This document shows positions 6,082-11,432 of a stretch of 11,432 bases of DNA, piece by piece; the stretch's first letter is position 1, and each line of letters starts with the position of its first letter. The translations under genes and the position numbers were made by a program. The notes below the pieces were generated by a model. The model was given only the letters and a program-made list of their open reading frames with translations, had not been told where the DNA came from and did no database searches. Source of the stretch: Candidatus Aenigmatarchaeota archaeon (lineage in GTDB: Archaea > Aenigmatarchaeota > Aenigmatarchaeia > QMZP01); assembly GCA_003663445.1 (NCBI GenBank), contig QMZZ01000006.1, positions 1 through 11,432 on the forward strand, read 5' to 3'.

Positions 6082-6245
6082 GCCGAAACAAGCCTGCTGG
6101 AAAGAAGCTGAGGCTTTCAGCAGCCGGGAAGTTCAGGTTAGCCCCCAGATGGGCAGATATACGCAAGTTTGGGCTGAAGCGGGCTAGAACGAGGAGGATA
6201 AGGATAATACCAAGGCATTGGAGGAGGGACAAGCTTAAGGCATGA
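6078..6245 (+). CDS. rpl39e: 50S ribosomal protein eL39
   Basis: A 55-residue, extremely basic protein that lines the peptide exit tunnel. It reads M-S-R-N-K-P-A-G-K-K-L-R-L at the start and P-R-H-W-R-R-D-K-L-K-A at the end, the two hallmark blocks of eL39. The middle (L-A-P-R-W-A-D-I-R-K-F-G-L-K-R-A-R-T-R-R-I-R) is about four residues longer than the common 51-residue form and differs from the usual V-P-x-W-V-I-V-R-T sequence. The ATGA overlaps at both ends (6078-6081 and 6242-6245) and the position between PDCD5-like and eL31 genes confirm the call. Confidence 0.9.
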   Translation: MSRNKPAGKKLRLSAAGKFRLAPRWADIRKFGLKRARTRRIRIIPRHWRRDKLKA

Positions 6246-6493
6246 CCGAAAGACTCGTCACAATACCTCTCAGGAAGGGTTGGCTGAAGAAGACGAGGAT
6301 AAAGAGGACACCCAGGGCTGTAAGGGAGATCAGGGGCTGGGTGGAGAGACATCTCAAAACCCGGGATGTCTGGATATCCCCGAGGATAAACGAAAAGCTC
6401 TGGGATTCCGGTATAAAGAAGCCTCCTGCAAGGATAAGGGTGAAGGTCGTTCTCGAGGAAGGCAAGGCAAGGGTTCTTCTACCAGAGGAATGA
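6242..6493 (+). CDS. rpl31e: 50S ribosomal protein eL31
   Basis: An 83-residue large-subunit protein that sits near the tunnel exit. Landmarks are E-R-L-V-T-I-P-L-R-K-G-W at the start, R-I-K-R-T-P-R-A-V-R-E-I-R-G-W-V-E-R-H-L-K (the basic central helix), V-W-I-S-P-R-I-N-E-K-L-W-D-S-G-I-K-K-P-P and a final R-I-R-V-K-V-V-L-E-E-G-K strand. Length is typical. Starts and stops overlap eL39 and the methyltransferase gene by 4 bp. In many archaea eIF6 follows this gene; here a tRNA-modifying enzyme does. Confidence 0.95.
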   Translation: MTERLVTIPLRKGWLKKTRIKRTPRAVREIRGWVERHLKTRDVWISPRINEKLWDSGIKKPPARIRVKVVLEEGKARVLLPEE

Positions 6494-7206
6494 TAATTGG
6501 GGACATACTCGTTCTCAGAAAAAATCCCGGTAGAAAAAGGGCTCAAAGGATGCTTAAGGGGAAGATAAAGACTGTTTGCTTCCTGAAGCAGATCTCAGGG
6601 AAGAAGAGAAAGCCAGAGATCGAGGTCCTGGCAGGGGATGGGTTAAAAACGATCCATAGGGAGGCAGGATGCCTCTTCGAGCTGGACCTCTCAAAGTTCA
6701 TGTGGTCTCCTGGAAACAGAAGGGAAAGGGAAAGGATGCAGGGGCTGGTGAAACCAGGGGAAACCGTTATAGACATGTTTGCCGGGATAGGTTACTGGTC
6801 GATCCCGATAGCCAAGGCATGCCCGGAATGCAGGATAATAGCGATAGACATAAATCCGGAGGCGATCAGGCAGCTTGAAAGGAACTGCCAACTTAACGGA
6901 ATCTCGAACATTTCTGCAAGGGTGGGAGATTGCAGGGAGCTTGCAAAGGACTTGCAGGATAGGGCTGATAGGATAATCCTCGGATGGATATTCAGGCCAG
7001 AAAGTTTTCTGGACGCAGCTTTCAGGATGCTCAAGCCCAAAGGGATCATCCATTTCCACTACCTTGACAGGTTTCTTCAGGAAGAAGAGCTTAAAAGGGC
7101 TGCTGAAAGGGCTGGATATAGCTTCAGGATCCTTTCAGACGTAAAAGTAAAGCAGTACTCACCCAGGACCTACCACAGGGTGATGGACCTGGAGGCATGG
7201 AAATGA
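6490..7206 (+). CDS. taw2: Trm5/TYW2-family enzyme, probably Taw2 of wyosine synthesis
   Basis: A 238-residue class I SAM-dependent enzyme. The N-terminal part (I-G-D-I-L-V-L, then E-I-E-V-L-A-G-D-G-x-x-T-I-H-x-E-x-G, L-D-L-S-K-F-M-W-S-P-G-N) is typical of Trm5/TYW2. The Rossmann domain has D-M-F-A-G-I-G-Y-W-S-I-P-I-A (motif I) and A-I-D-I-N-P-E-A-I. Where Trm5 has its N-L-P motif, this protein has R-I-I-L-G-W-I. Together with a length near 240 instead of ~330, that favours Taw2, which transfers an aminocarboxypropyl group from SAM to imG-14 in tRNA-Phe. The Taw1 gene two positions downstream supports this. A Trm5-type m1G37 methyltransferase is the alternative. The start at 6490 overlaps the eL31 stop as ATGA; the longer in-frame extension would cover all of eL31. 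Confidence 0.68.
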   Translation: MIIGDILVLRKNPGRKRAQRMLKGKIKTVCFLKQISGKKRKPEIEVLAGDGLKTIHREAGCLFELDLSKFMWSPGNRRERERMQGLVKPGETVIDMFAGIGYWSIPIAKACPECRIIAIDINPEAIRQLERNCQLNGISNISARVGDCRELAKDLQDRADRIILGWIFRPESFLDAAFRMLKPKGIIHFHYLDRFLQEEELKRAAERAGYSFRILSDVKVKQYSPRTYHRVMDLEAWK

Positions 7207-8324
7207 GACCTATCTGGATCTTCAGCTTTCTGATAATCCTCGGGATGTTTGCAGACAGGATAATCTTCGTGATATTCCCGAACTATCTCATCGAAAAGGG
7301 ATTTTCGGCATCTCAGATAGGGCTCATCTTTAGCTTTGCAGGGATAGCCCTGGTGATTTCGAGGCTTTTGGTCGGCAGGCTTTCGGATTTTTTCGGAAGG
7401 AAGCGGCTCATGTCCCTTGGTCTTTTGCTCTACAGCGCATCCCTTGCCAGCTTCCCTTTCCTGACATCACTTCTTCAATTCGTTCTTTTCAAGGGCTTGA
7501 AGGAGTTTTCAGAGAACCTCACAAGCACGCTTCAGGATGCCCTGATAGCAGATAGCTTTCCGAAACGGATAAGGGCAAAGGTTGTGTCAAAGCTCGGTTC
7601 CCTCTACCCCCTTTCCAGAGCCGGTTCTGTCCTGATAGGGATTTTGATAACTAGTATTGCAACTCTCGCCTTCGGTTTCTGGATAGCATCCTTCTTCATC
7701 TTCCTCTCCTTTCTCATCTTCCTCACATTTCCTGAAAAAGTCAGAAAGCAGAGCTTTAGGATAAGGATGAAAAGGCCATCGCGTCCCCTTCTCCTTATTG
7801 CAGGGATAAGCTTTTTCATGTCCCTAAACTTCGGTGTTGCTTACTTCCCTGGGTTTTTCATCCTCGCAAAGAATCTTGGGATATCAACACCGCAGCTTTT
7901 CAGCCTGCTCCTTCCTGCCTATCTCCTCTCTTCAGGGATGGCATGGTGGTCAGGTTCCTGGATAGACAGGATAGGCAGGAGATCTTCCATGCTCCTTTTC
8001 GGCCTTTCCTTCTCCCTTGCAACCTTCTTTTATGCCCTAAGCTCGACCTGGTTGAGCTTTTTTGCTGTCCTGATGGTGATAAGCTTGAGCTACTATCTCT
8101 GGAGAATCGGGTTCAAGACATCTCTCTACGACCTGACCCAGAAACCAGAAAGAGGAGGACAGATAGGATTCGTTAAGATGCTGACAGGCTTCGGAGATAT
8201 CCTTGCCCCACTAATGGGCGGGCTTGTGATAGACCTCCTATCGCTTCAGGCAGCTTTCTACCTTGCAGGTCTTTTCGGTTTGATGGCATGCTGTTTAAAT
8301 CTTATCCTGATAAAATTTAGATGA
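7203..8324 (+). CDS. Major facilitator superfamily transporter
   Basis: A 373-residue polytopic membrane protein with about 12 hydrophobic segments in two halves. The first half has motif A between helices 2 and 3 (G-R-L-S-D-F-F-G-R-K-R-L-M), and the second half has its degenerate repeat (S-G-S-W-I-D-R-I-G-R-R-S). Such proteins move small solutes by proton-coupled or facilitated transport; substrate cannot be read from sequence. I choose the ATG at 7203, which overlaps the taw2 stop as ATGA and has GGAGG (7191-7195) at correct distance, over the ATG at 7197, which is too close to that site. It is coupled on both sides to wyosine-synthesis genes, an unexpected place for a transporter. Confidence 0.88.
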   Translation: MRPIWIFSFLIILGMFADRIIFVIFPNYLIEKGFSASQIGLIFSFAGIALVISRLLVGRLSDFFGRKRLMSLGLLLYSASLASFPFLTSLLQFVLFKGLKEFSENLTSTLQDALIADSFPKRIRAKVVSKLGSLYPLSRAGSVLIGILITSIATLAFGFWIASFFIFLSFLIFLTFPEKVRKQSFRIRMKRPSRPLLLIAGISFFMSLNFGVAYFPGFFILAKNLGISTPQLFSLLLPAYLLSSGMAWWSGSWIDRIGRRSSMLLFGLSFSLATFFYALSSTWLSFFAVLMVISLSYYLWRIGFKTSLYDLTQKPERGGQIGFVKMLTGFGDILAPLMGGLVIDLLSLQAAFYLAGLFGLMACCLNLILIKFR

Positions 8325-9199
8325 ACCTCTCAGCCTTTACCAAAAGGCATTACAAGGTATGGGAACATACAGCCGTAAAGCTCTGTCACTGGTGCAAGCT
8401 TTCCCTGAAAGACAGAGGGTTTTGCTATAAGCAGAAGTTCTACGGTATCCAGTCCCATCGATGTCTCCAGTTTTCCCCTGCATTTCTCTGGTGCACGAAT
8501 GACTGCTTGAAGTGCTGGAGACCCAGAGAATGGGAATCCAATCTACCGGAATGGAGGGAACCAGAGGAGGTCCTGGAGTTCTGTTTGGAGGCACAGAAGC
8601 AGCTCCTCTCAGGCTTTAAGGGGTTCTCTGGAACGAACCTTCAAAAATGGAAGGAAGCCCAGAGGCCGAACCAGGCAGCTATAAGCTTGATAGGTGAGCC
8701 GACCCTCTATCCTAAAATCGGGGAACTCATCGAGCTCTTGAAATCCCGAGGTTTCACAGCCTATCTTGTCACGAACGGAATGCTTCCTGAAAGGCTTTCA
8801 GACCTACCAGAACCCACCCAGCTCTACCTTTCGCTCGATGCCATTTCTGCAGAAACCCATCGAAAGCTGAACCGCTCAAGGCTTCCCGATGCATGGGAAA
8901 GGATGCTGAAATCGCTTGAACTGCTTTCGAGCTTCAAAAGAACGGTTTTGAGGATAACGGCAATAAAGGGCTTGAATATGGGATGGGCTGATGAGTTTGG
9001 CAGGATTATCAGCAGGTATCAGCCGAAAAAGGTCGAGGTGAAGGCATACATGCATTTGGGACATTCGAGAAAGCTCCTGCCGAGGGAGGCAATGCCGGAT
9101 CATCAGGAGGTCAGGCAGTTTGCAGAGGAAATAGCCAAAAAAGCAGGATATAGGATCTTGGATGAGCAAGAGGTCTCAAGGGTCGTCCTGCTCGGTTAG
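8321..9199 (+). CDS. taw1: 4-demethylwyosine synthase Taw1 (TYW1), radical SAM
   Basis: A 292-residue radical SAM enzyme that condenses pyruvate carbons onto m1G37 of tRNA-Phe to form imG-14. Radical SAM cysteines are C58, C62 and C65 in W-C-T-N-D-C-L-K-C-W-R-P. The second [4Fe-4S] cluster is formed by C22, C35 and C48, with the 13-residue spacings known in archaeal TYW1. K37, two residues after C35, corresponds to the lysine proposed to hold pyruvate. Further on, I-S-L-I-G-E-P-T-L-Y-P and the V-T-N-G-M and L-S-L-D-A strands are radical SAM barrel landmarks. An ATGA overlap couples it to the transporter gene. Its last 24 bp overlap the convergent trm56 gene. Confidence 0.92.
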   Translation: MNLSAFTKRHYKVWEHTAVKLCHWCKLSLKDRGFCYKQKFYGIQSHRCLQFSPAFLWCTNDCLKCWRPREWESNLPEWREPEEVLEFCLEAQKQLLSGFKGFSGTNLQKWKEAQRPNQAAISLIGEPTLYPKIGELIELLKSRGFTAYLVTNGMLPERLSDLPEPTQLYLSLDAISAETHRKLNRSRLPDAWERMLKSLELLSSFKRTVLRITAIKGLNMGWADEFGRIISRYQPKKVEVKAYMHLGHSRKLLPREAMPDHQEVRQFAEEIAKKAGYRILDEQEVSRVVLLG

Positions 9200-9682
9200 G
9201 ATCTTTCCCCTGGCAGAGGGCCTTATCCTCAACTTTCCTTTAAATCTGCTAAACCTGTGACCCCTCAGCTCCCAGAGGAGGATGGCAAGGGCAGCAACCT
9301 CTGAATGGGGCTGGTTCGAGACAGAAAGGTTCCATCTTGCAAGCCTGTAGATCTCCGGCTTGACCTTCGGCCCTCCAACGACGATCAGAAGCCTTTTCGA
9401 GCTTTTCAGCTCTTTGAGCTTCTGCCTGAAGGGCAGGCCGTACATCGTTAGATGGCAGGGGTCCCATTCAGAGAAAAGCTCCTTCCAGCTCCTTCTCCAT
9501 TCCACCTGAATGCCCGTTCCCCACCTTTCCTGAAGCTTCTCGATCCTTTCCTCGAGATCAGGGTCCCTTTCTCCTGTATAGAAAAACCGCTTCACTCCGA
9601 AGATTCTCGAGACGAGGATGCAATGGGTCGTTATCCTTTCGTCCCTCTTCGGCCTGTGATCAAGCTTGAGGACAGCAAGCAT
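9176..9682 (-). CDS. trm56: tRNA (cytidine(56)-2'-O)-methyltransferase aTrm56
   Basis: A 168-residue SPOUT-class methyltransferase specific to archaea that methylates the ribose of C56 in the T-loop of tRNAs. Landmarks are V-L-K-L-D-H-R-P-K-R-D-E-R-I-T-T-H at the N-terminus, H-L-T-M-Y-G-L-P in the middle, V-V-G-G-P-K-V and the knot-forming S-N-Q-P-H-S-E-V-A-A-L-A-I-L-L near residues 122-136. Length is about normal. The ATG at 9682 is leaderless with a TATA-like element ATAAATAG upstream. The gene is convergent with taw1, sharing 24 bp of coding sequence, and divergent from a membrane HTH gene. Confidence 0.92.
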   Translation of the reverse strand: MLAVLKLDHRPKRDERITTHCILVSRIFGVKRFFYTGERDPDLEERIEKLQERWGTGIQVEWRRSWKELFSEWDPCHLTMYGLPFRQKLKELKSSKRLLIVVGGPKVKPEIYRLARWNLSVSNQPHSEVAALAILLWELRGHRFSRFKGKLRIRPSARGKILTEQDDP

Positions 9683-9710
9683 ATAATTAAATTTTCAAAC
9701 TCTATTTATG
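9680..9710. promoter_or_regulatory. Interleaved divergent leaderless promoters (trm56 / membrane HTH)
   Basis: The divergent start codons are 26 bp apart (9682 minus, 9708 plus). CATATAATTA (9680-9689) is the plus-strand TATA candidate, and CATAAATAG on the minus strand (9710-9702) serves trm56. Each overlaps the other gene's first codon. The geometry is the same as at 4248-4277, where the paralogous HTH gene faces nurA. Confidence 0.45.
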
Positions 9711-10436
9711 AAGCAAGCATTTCTCATTTTCATCCTTTTACTTCCGGCAGCCCTTGGCCTCCAGCTTGACGGGAATATAAGCTTGGATGATGAGGCTCAT
9801 GGCATTTTCCTTATCAGGGATGTTAAAAATCCCTTTTCCCTGAAGCTCCCTGAGGATGCAGAGATCTGGATTGATGGTAATCCGGCAGGAAATCCTGTCG
9901 AGGTGGTCAGGGATTGCAGGATCGAATGGGAAGCTAAAAGTCCTCTTGAGAAGAACAGCAAAAATTTCTTCCTTTTCGATCTGAAGCTCCCTGAGGGAAC
10001 CTGGGTGAAACTAAGGCTTGCCCTGCCTCAGGGCTCCTGGCTCGAGAGGTCATTTCCTGAGGCAGAGATAAGCACGGATGGAAAGAGGATATACCTTAGC
10101 TGGGAGAGAAGGCTCGGAAAGGACAGCATGACGATCTTTGTGATCTTCGGAACCCAGCAATCCCTTTCCTGGCTTCTCTTGCTCTTGCCGATCCCGATCC
10201 TGCTTTTTCTCTGGTTTTACTTCAGGAAGCCGAGGGAAAAGTTGTATCTGCTCCCAGACGAAAAACTCGTTTTCAGCCTAATAAAGAAGCAGGGTGAGCT
10301 AAGGCAGAGGGATATCCTGAAACAGGTCGATTTCTCGAAAGCAAAGGTTTCGAGGATAATCAGGAGGTTGCAGGAGATGGGGCTTATAGAGGTTGTACCG
10401 AGAGGAAACACGAACTTGATAAGGCTTAAGAAATAG
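9708..10436 (+). CDS. Membrane-anchored HTH regulator (COG2512-like), paralog 2
   Basis: A 242-residue one-component sensor with the same plan as the protein at 4276-5148. It has a signal peptide (M-K-Q-A-F-L-I-F-I-L-L-L-P-A-A-L-G), a ~130-residue extracytoplasmic domain with one cysteine, a TDGKRIYLSWER motif shared with the paralog, one transmembrane helix at ~151-170 (SWLLLLLPIPILLFLWFYF), and a winged helix at ~185-235 with D-F-S-K-A-K-V-S-R-I-I-R-R-L-Q-E-M-G-L-I. The recognition-helix region is nearly identical to the paralog, while the outer domains diverge, suggesting similar DNA targets but different external cues. The DUF5667-type secreted protein gene follows after 64 bp with its own promoter. 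Confidence 0.8.
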   Translation: MKQAFLIFILLLPAALGLQLDGNISLDDEAHGIFLIRDVKNPFSLKLPEDAEIWIDGNPAGNPVEVVRDCRIEWEAKSPLEKNSKNFFLFDLKLPEGTWVKLRLALPQGSWLERSFPEAEISTDGKRIYLSWERRLGKDSMTIFVIFGTQQSLSWLLLLLPIPILLFLWFYFRKPREKLYLLPDEKLVFSLIKKQGELRQRDILKQVDFSKAKVSRIIRRLQEMGLIEVVPRGNTNLIRLKK

Positions 10437-10456
10437 TTTCAGGATGTTTCAGATGG

Positions 10457-10465
10457 TTTAATTAT
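10457..10465 (+). promoter_or_regulatory. TATA box of the DUF5667-type gene
   Basis: TTTAATTAT is the only TATA-like sequence between the two genes. A start ~25 bp downstream, near 10485, leaves a leader of about 15 nt that just includes the Shine-Dalgarno site. Confidence 0.45.
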
Positions 10466-10489
10466 CTACCCTTTTCCAAAAATCAAGCA

Positions 10490-10497
10490 GGAGGTGA
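10490..10497 (+). promoter_or_regulatory. Full-length Shine-Dalgarno site
   Basis: GGAGGTGA is an eight-base perfect complement of the archaeal 16S rRNA tail and lies three bases before the ATG at 10501. Most neighbours are leaderless or use ATGA overlaps, so this marks the gene as independently and probably strongly translated. Confidence 0.75.
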
Positions 10498-10500
10498 AAG

Positions 10501-11340
10501 ATGCGGATAGCAATATTCCTGCTGGCTGCCCTGATCCTTGCAGTACCGGTGATGGCTCAGGAGATCAACGAAACCCAGCTAAATGAAACTCTGACGCAGA
10601 TAGAGGCTGAAACAGGTGGCATCGGACCTGATAATCCGCTCTATATCTTCGACACGGCATTCGATAAGCTTAAGCTTTGGCTTACCTGGGATCCTGAAGC
10701 CAAGGCAAGGCTGGCAATAAAGATCGCAGAGGAAAGGTTGATGGAAGCCAAAGAGATGGCAAAGAAGAACAAGACAAAGGAGGCAGAAATAGCAGTGGCA
10801 GGATATGAAGAGATGCTGAACGAGACAGAAAGGGCATTGGAAGCGATACCAGAGGACGGCTCTGCCGAGATATCCGAGGGAGCTGCCAAAAAAGTAGCAG
10901 GCATTCAGGCAGAGCTTCAGAACCTGACCCTGAAGGCCCTTGTGGTCATCCAGCACGTCTCCCAGAAGGTAATAGCAAAGGCCCCTGAAGAGGCAAAACC
11001 GGCTCTGCAGAGAGCGTTCGAAAGAGTGACCCAGCACCTTGAAGCTGTCCAACAGAAGATGCAAGAAAAAAGGGAAAGGATCAAGCTCAAGCTTAAGGCT
11101 GTCCTGAACCTGACAACTGAAGAGGCTGAAAACCTGACCCAAAAGATAGAGGCAGAAACAGGGTTGAAGAAGGCAAAGGAGAAAGTAAAAAGAGTCAAAG
11201 AAAAAACTGGTAAAGCACCAAGAAATATTACTGAAGAAATCGGACAGCAAAGAGAAACAGCTCACAACATTACTGAAGAAATCGGACAGCAAAGAGAAAC
11301 AGCTCACAACATTACTGAAGAAATCGGAAAAGCCCTTTAG
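10501..11340 (+). CDS. Secreted sequon-rich helical protein (DUF5667-like)
   Basis: A 279-residue exported protein. Residues 1-20 are a signal peptide (M-R-I-A-I-F-L-L-A-A-L-I-L-A-V-P-V-M-A-Q). Residues ~40-60 carry the G-P-D-N-P-L-Y-I-F-D-T-A-F-D-K-L-K-L-W-L-T-W-D-P block and the following A-E-E-R-L-M-E-A-K-E-M segment typical of DUF5667. The rest is Ala/Glu/Lys-rich and should be largely coiled-coil. There is no second membrane segment. Eleven asparagines are present and ten of them are in N-x-T sequons; the exception is N-P in the DUF5667 block. The last 38 residues include two perfect 14-residue repeats and a half repeat (N-I-T-E-E-I-G-Q-Q-R-E-T-A-H). Function of the family is unknown; a surface role is inferred from export and probable N-glycosylation. 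Confidence 0.8.
   Translation: MRIAIFLLAALILAVPVMAQEINETQLNETLTQIEAETGGIGPDNPLYIFDTAFDKLKLWLTWDPEAKARLAIKIAEERLMEAKEMAKKNKTKEAEIAVAGYEEMLNETERALEAIPEDGSAEISEGAAKKVAGIQAELQNLTLKALVVIQHVSQKVIAKAPEEAKPALQRAFERVTQHLEAVQQKMQEKRERIKLKLKAVLNLTTEEAENLTQKIEAETGLKKAKEKVKRVKEKTGKAPRNITEEIGQQRETAHNITEEIGQQRETAHNITEEIGKAL
11224..11328 (+). repeat. 42-bp in-frame tandem repeat, 2.5 copies
   Basis: Units at 11224-11265 and 11266-11307 differ at a single silent base (T11226 versus C11268). A 21-bp half unit follows at 11308-11328. Each unit encodes N-I-T-E-E-I-G-Q-Q-R-E-T-A-H and so adds one N-I-T sequon. The near identity indicates recent duplication by slippage or unequal exchange. Confidence 0.95.
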
Positions 11341-11349
11341 GATCAGGCA

Positions 11350-11370
11350 CCTTTTTATTTTTTATTTTTC
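11350..11370 (+). terminator. T-rich terminator after the DUF5667-type gene
   Basis: Three T-runs (T5, T6, T5) separated by single A residues follow the stop codon by ten bases, the archaeal U-tract terminator form. The same A/T-rich stretch lies about 25 bp before the next ATG and may also hold its TATA element. Confidence 0.5.
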
Positions 11371-11383
11371 AAAAAGAGTTTTT

Positions 11384-11432
11384 ATGGATGTCCTGGTTGT
11401 CGGAGCAGGTCCTGCCGGATCTTCTGTAGCAA
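11384..11432 (+). CDS. FAD-dependent oxidoreductase, start only
   Basis: Only the first 16 codons are in the window: M-D-V-L-V-V-G-A-G-P-A-G-S-S-V-A. This is the beta-strand/G-x-G-x-x-G/helix ADP-binding signature of FAD flavoproteins. The A-G-P-A-G-S form is common in the geranylgeranyl reductase family, which saturates archaeal membrane lipids, but many other flavoproteins share it. The ATG preceded by TTTTT resembles the other leaderless starts in this window. The 3' end is beyond the window. Confidence 0.6.
   Translation, partial: MDVLVVGAGPAGSSVA

Noticed and set aside
6280..6489. In-frame upstream extension of the taw2 gene
   Set aside because: It overlaps nearly all of rpl31e, and its translation shows no family similarity. 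The ATG at 6490 starts exactly at the conserved I-G-D motif and has the ATGA overlap typical of this operon.
8337..8594. Minus-strand frame opposite the taw1 start
   Set aside because: It covers the iron-sulfur cysteine region of taw1, which is clearly the real coding strand.
10579..11307. A 242-codon open frame on the minus strand
   Set aside because: It is Leu/Phe/Cys/Ser-rich with no recognisable domain and lies wholly opposite the DUF5667-type gene. Glu/Lys/Ala-rich coding regions often leave such antisense frames open.
11224..11328. Short direct repeats as a CRISPR array
   Set aside because: The units are directly tandem without spacers, keep the reading frame and encode protein repeats.
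1..11432. tRNA or rRNA genes, insertion sequences, att sites
   Set aside because: No intergenic gap exceeds 180 bp, and none shows a cloverleaf, transposase or flanking repeats.

Overview
The window is archaeal. It has archaeal/eukaryotic-type ribosomal proteins (eS19, eL39, eL31), the RNase P subunit Rpp21/Rnp4, a PDCD5-like protein, the NurA nuclease, aTrm56 and wyosine enzymes, and an S-layer protein with the bipartite S_layer_N/S_layer_C architecture. Very tight packing (ATGA start/stop overlaps, mostly leaderless starts), TATA boxes and many AGG/AGA and ATA codons fit this. The gene set and small size suggest a DPANN-type or similar euryarchaeal-side lineage, but I cannot fix the phylum from sequence alone. 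No rRNA, tRNA, CRISPR array or mobile element was seen.

Layout. Positions 1-789: the 3' part of a winged-helix regulator gene. Positions 790-969: a T-rich terminator, a cluster of TGAAAC half-sites, a strong TATA box and a structured leader. Positions 970-3237: the S-layer glycoprotein, closed by a hairpin/U-tract terminator. NurA follows on the minus strand (3284-4249). It is divergent from a membrane-anchored HTH protein (4276-5148) that begins a long plus-strand run: rnp4, rps19e, a PDCD5-like gene, rpl39e, rpl31e, taw2, an MFS transporter and taw1 (to 9199), nearly all joined by 4-bp overlaps. Trm56 (9176-9682, minus) converges on taw1 and is divergent from a second, paralogous membrane HTH gene (9708-10436). 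A secreted DUF5667-type glycoprotein (10501-11340) follows, and then the start of an FAD-dependent oxidoreductase.

Two themes run through the window. The middle is an RNA/translation block: RNase P, ribosomal proteins, wyosine synthesis at tRNA position 37, and Cm56 methylation. The flanks are a cell-surface block: two sequon-rich secreted proteins and three HTH regulators. The most striking signal is at the left edge. The regulator immediately upstream of the S-layer gene carries, in one contiguous piece, the same domain that the S-layer protein carries split into its N- and C-terminal ends. Its stop codon and the S-layer promoter are bracketed by matching TGAAAC inverted repeats. This suggests a dedicated S-layer expression control circuit, possibly calcium-responsive because the regulator ends in a complete EF-hand loop.
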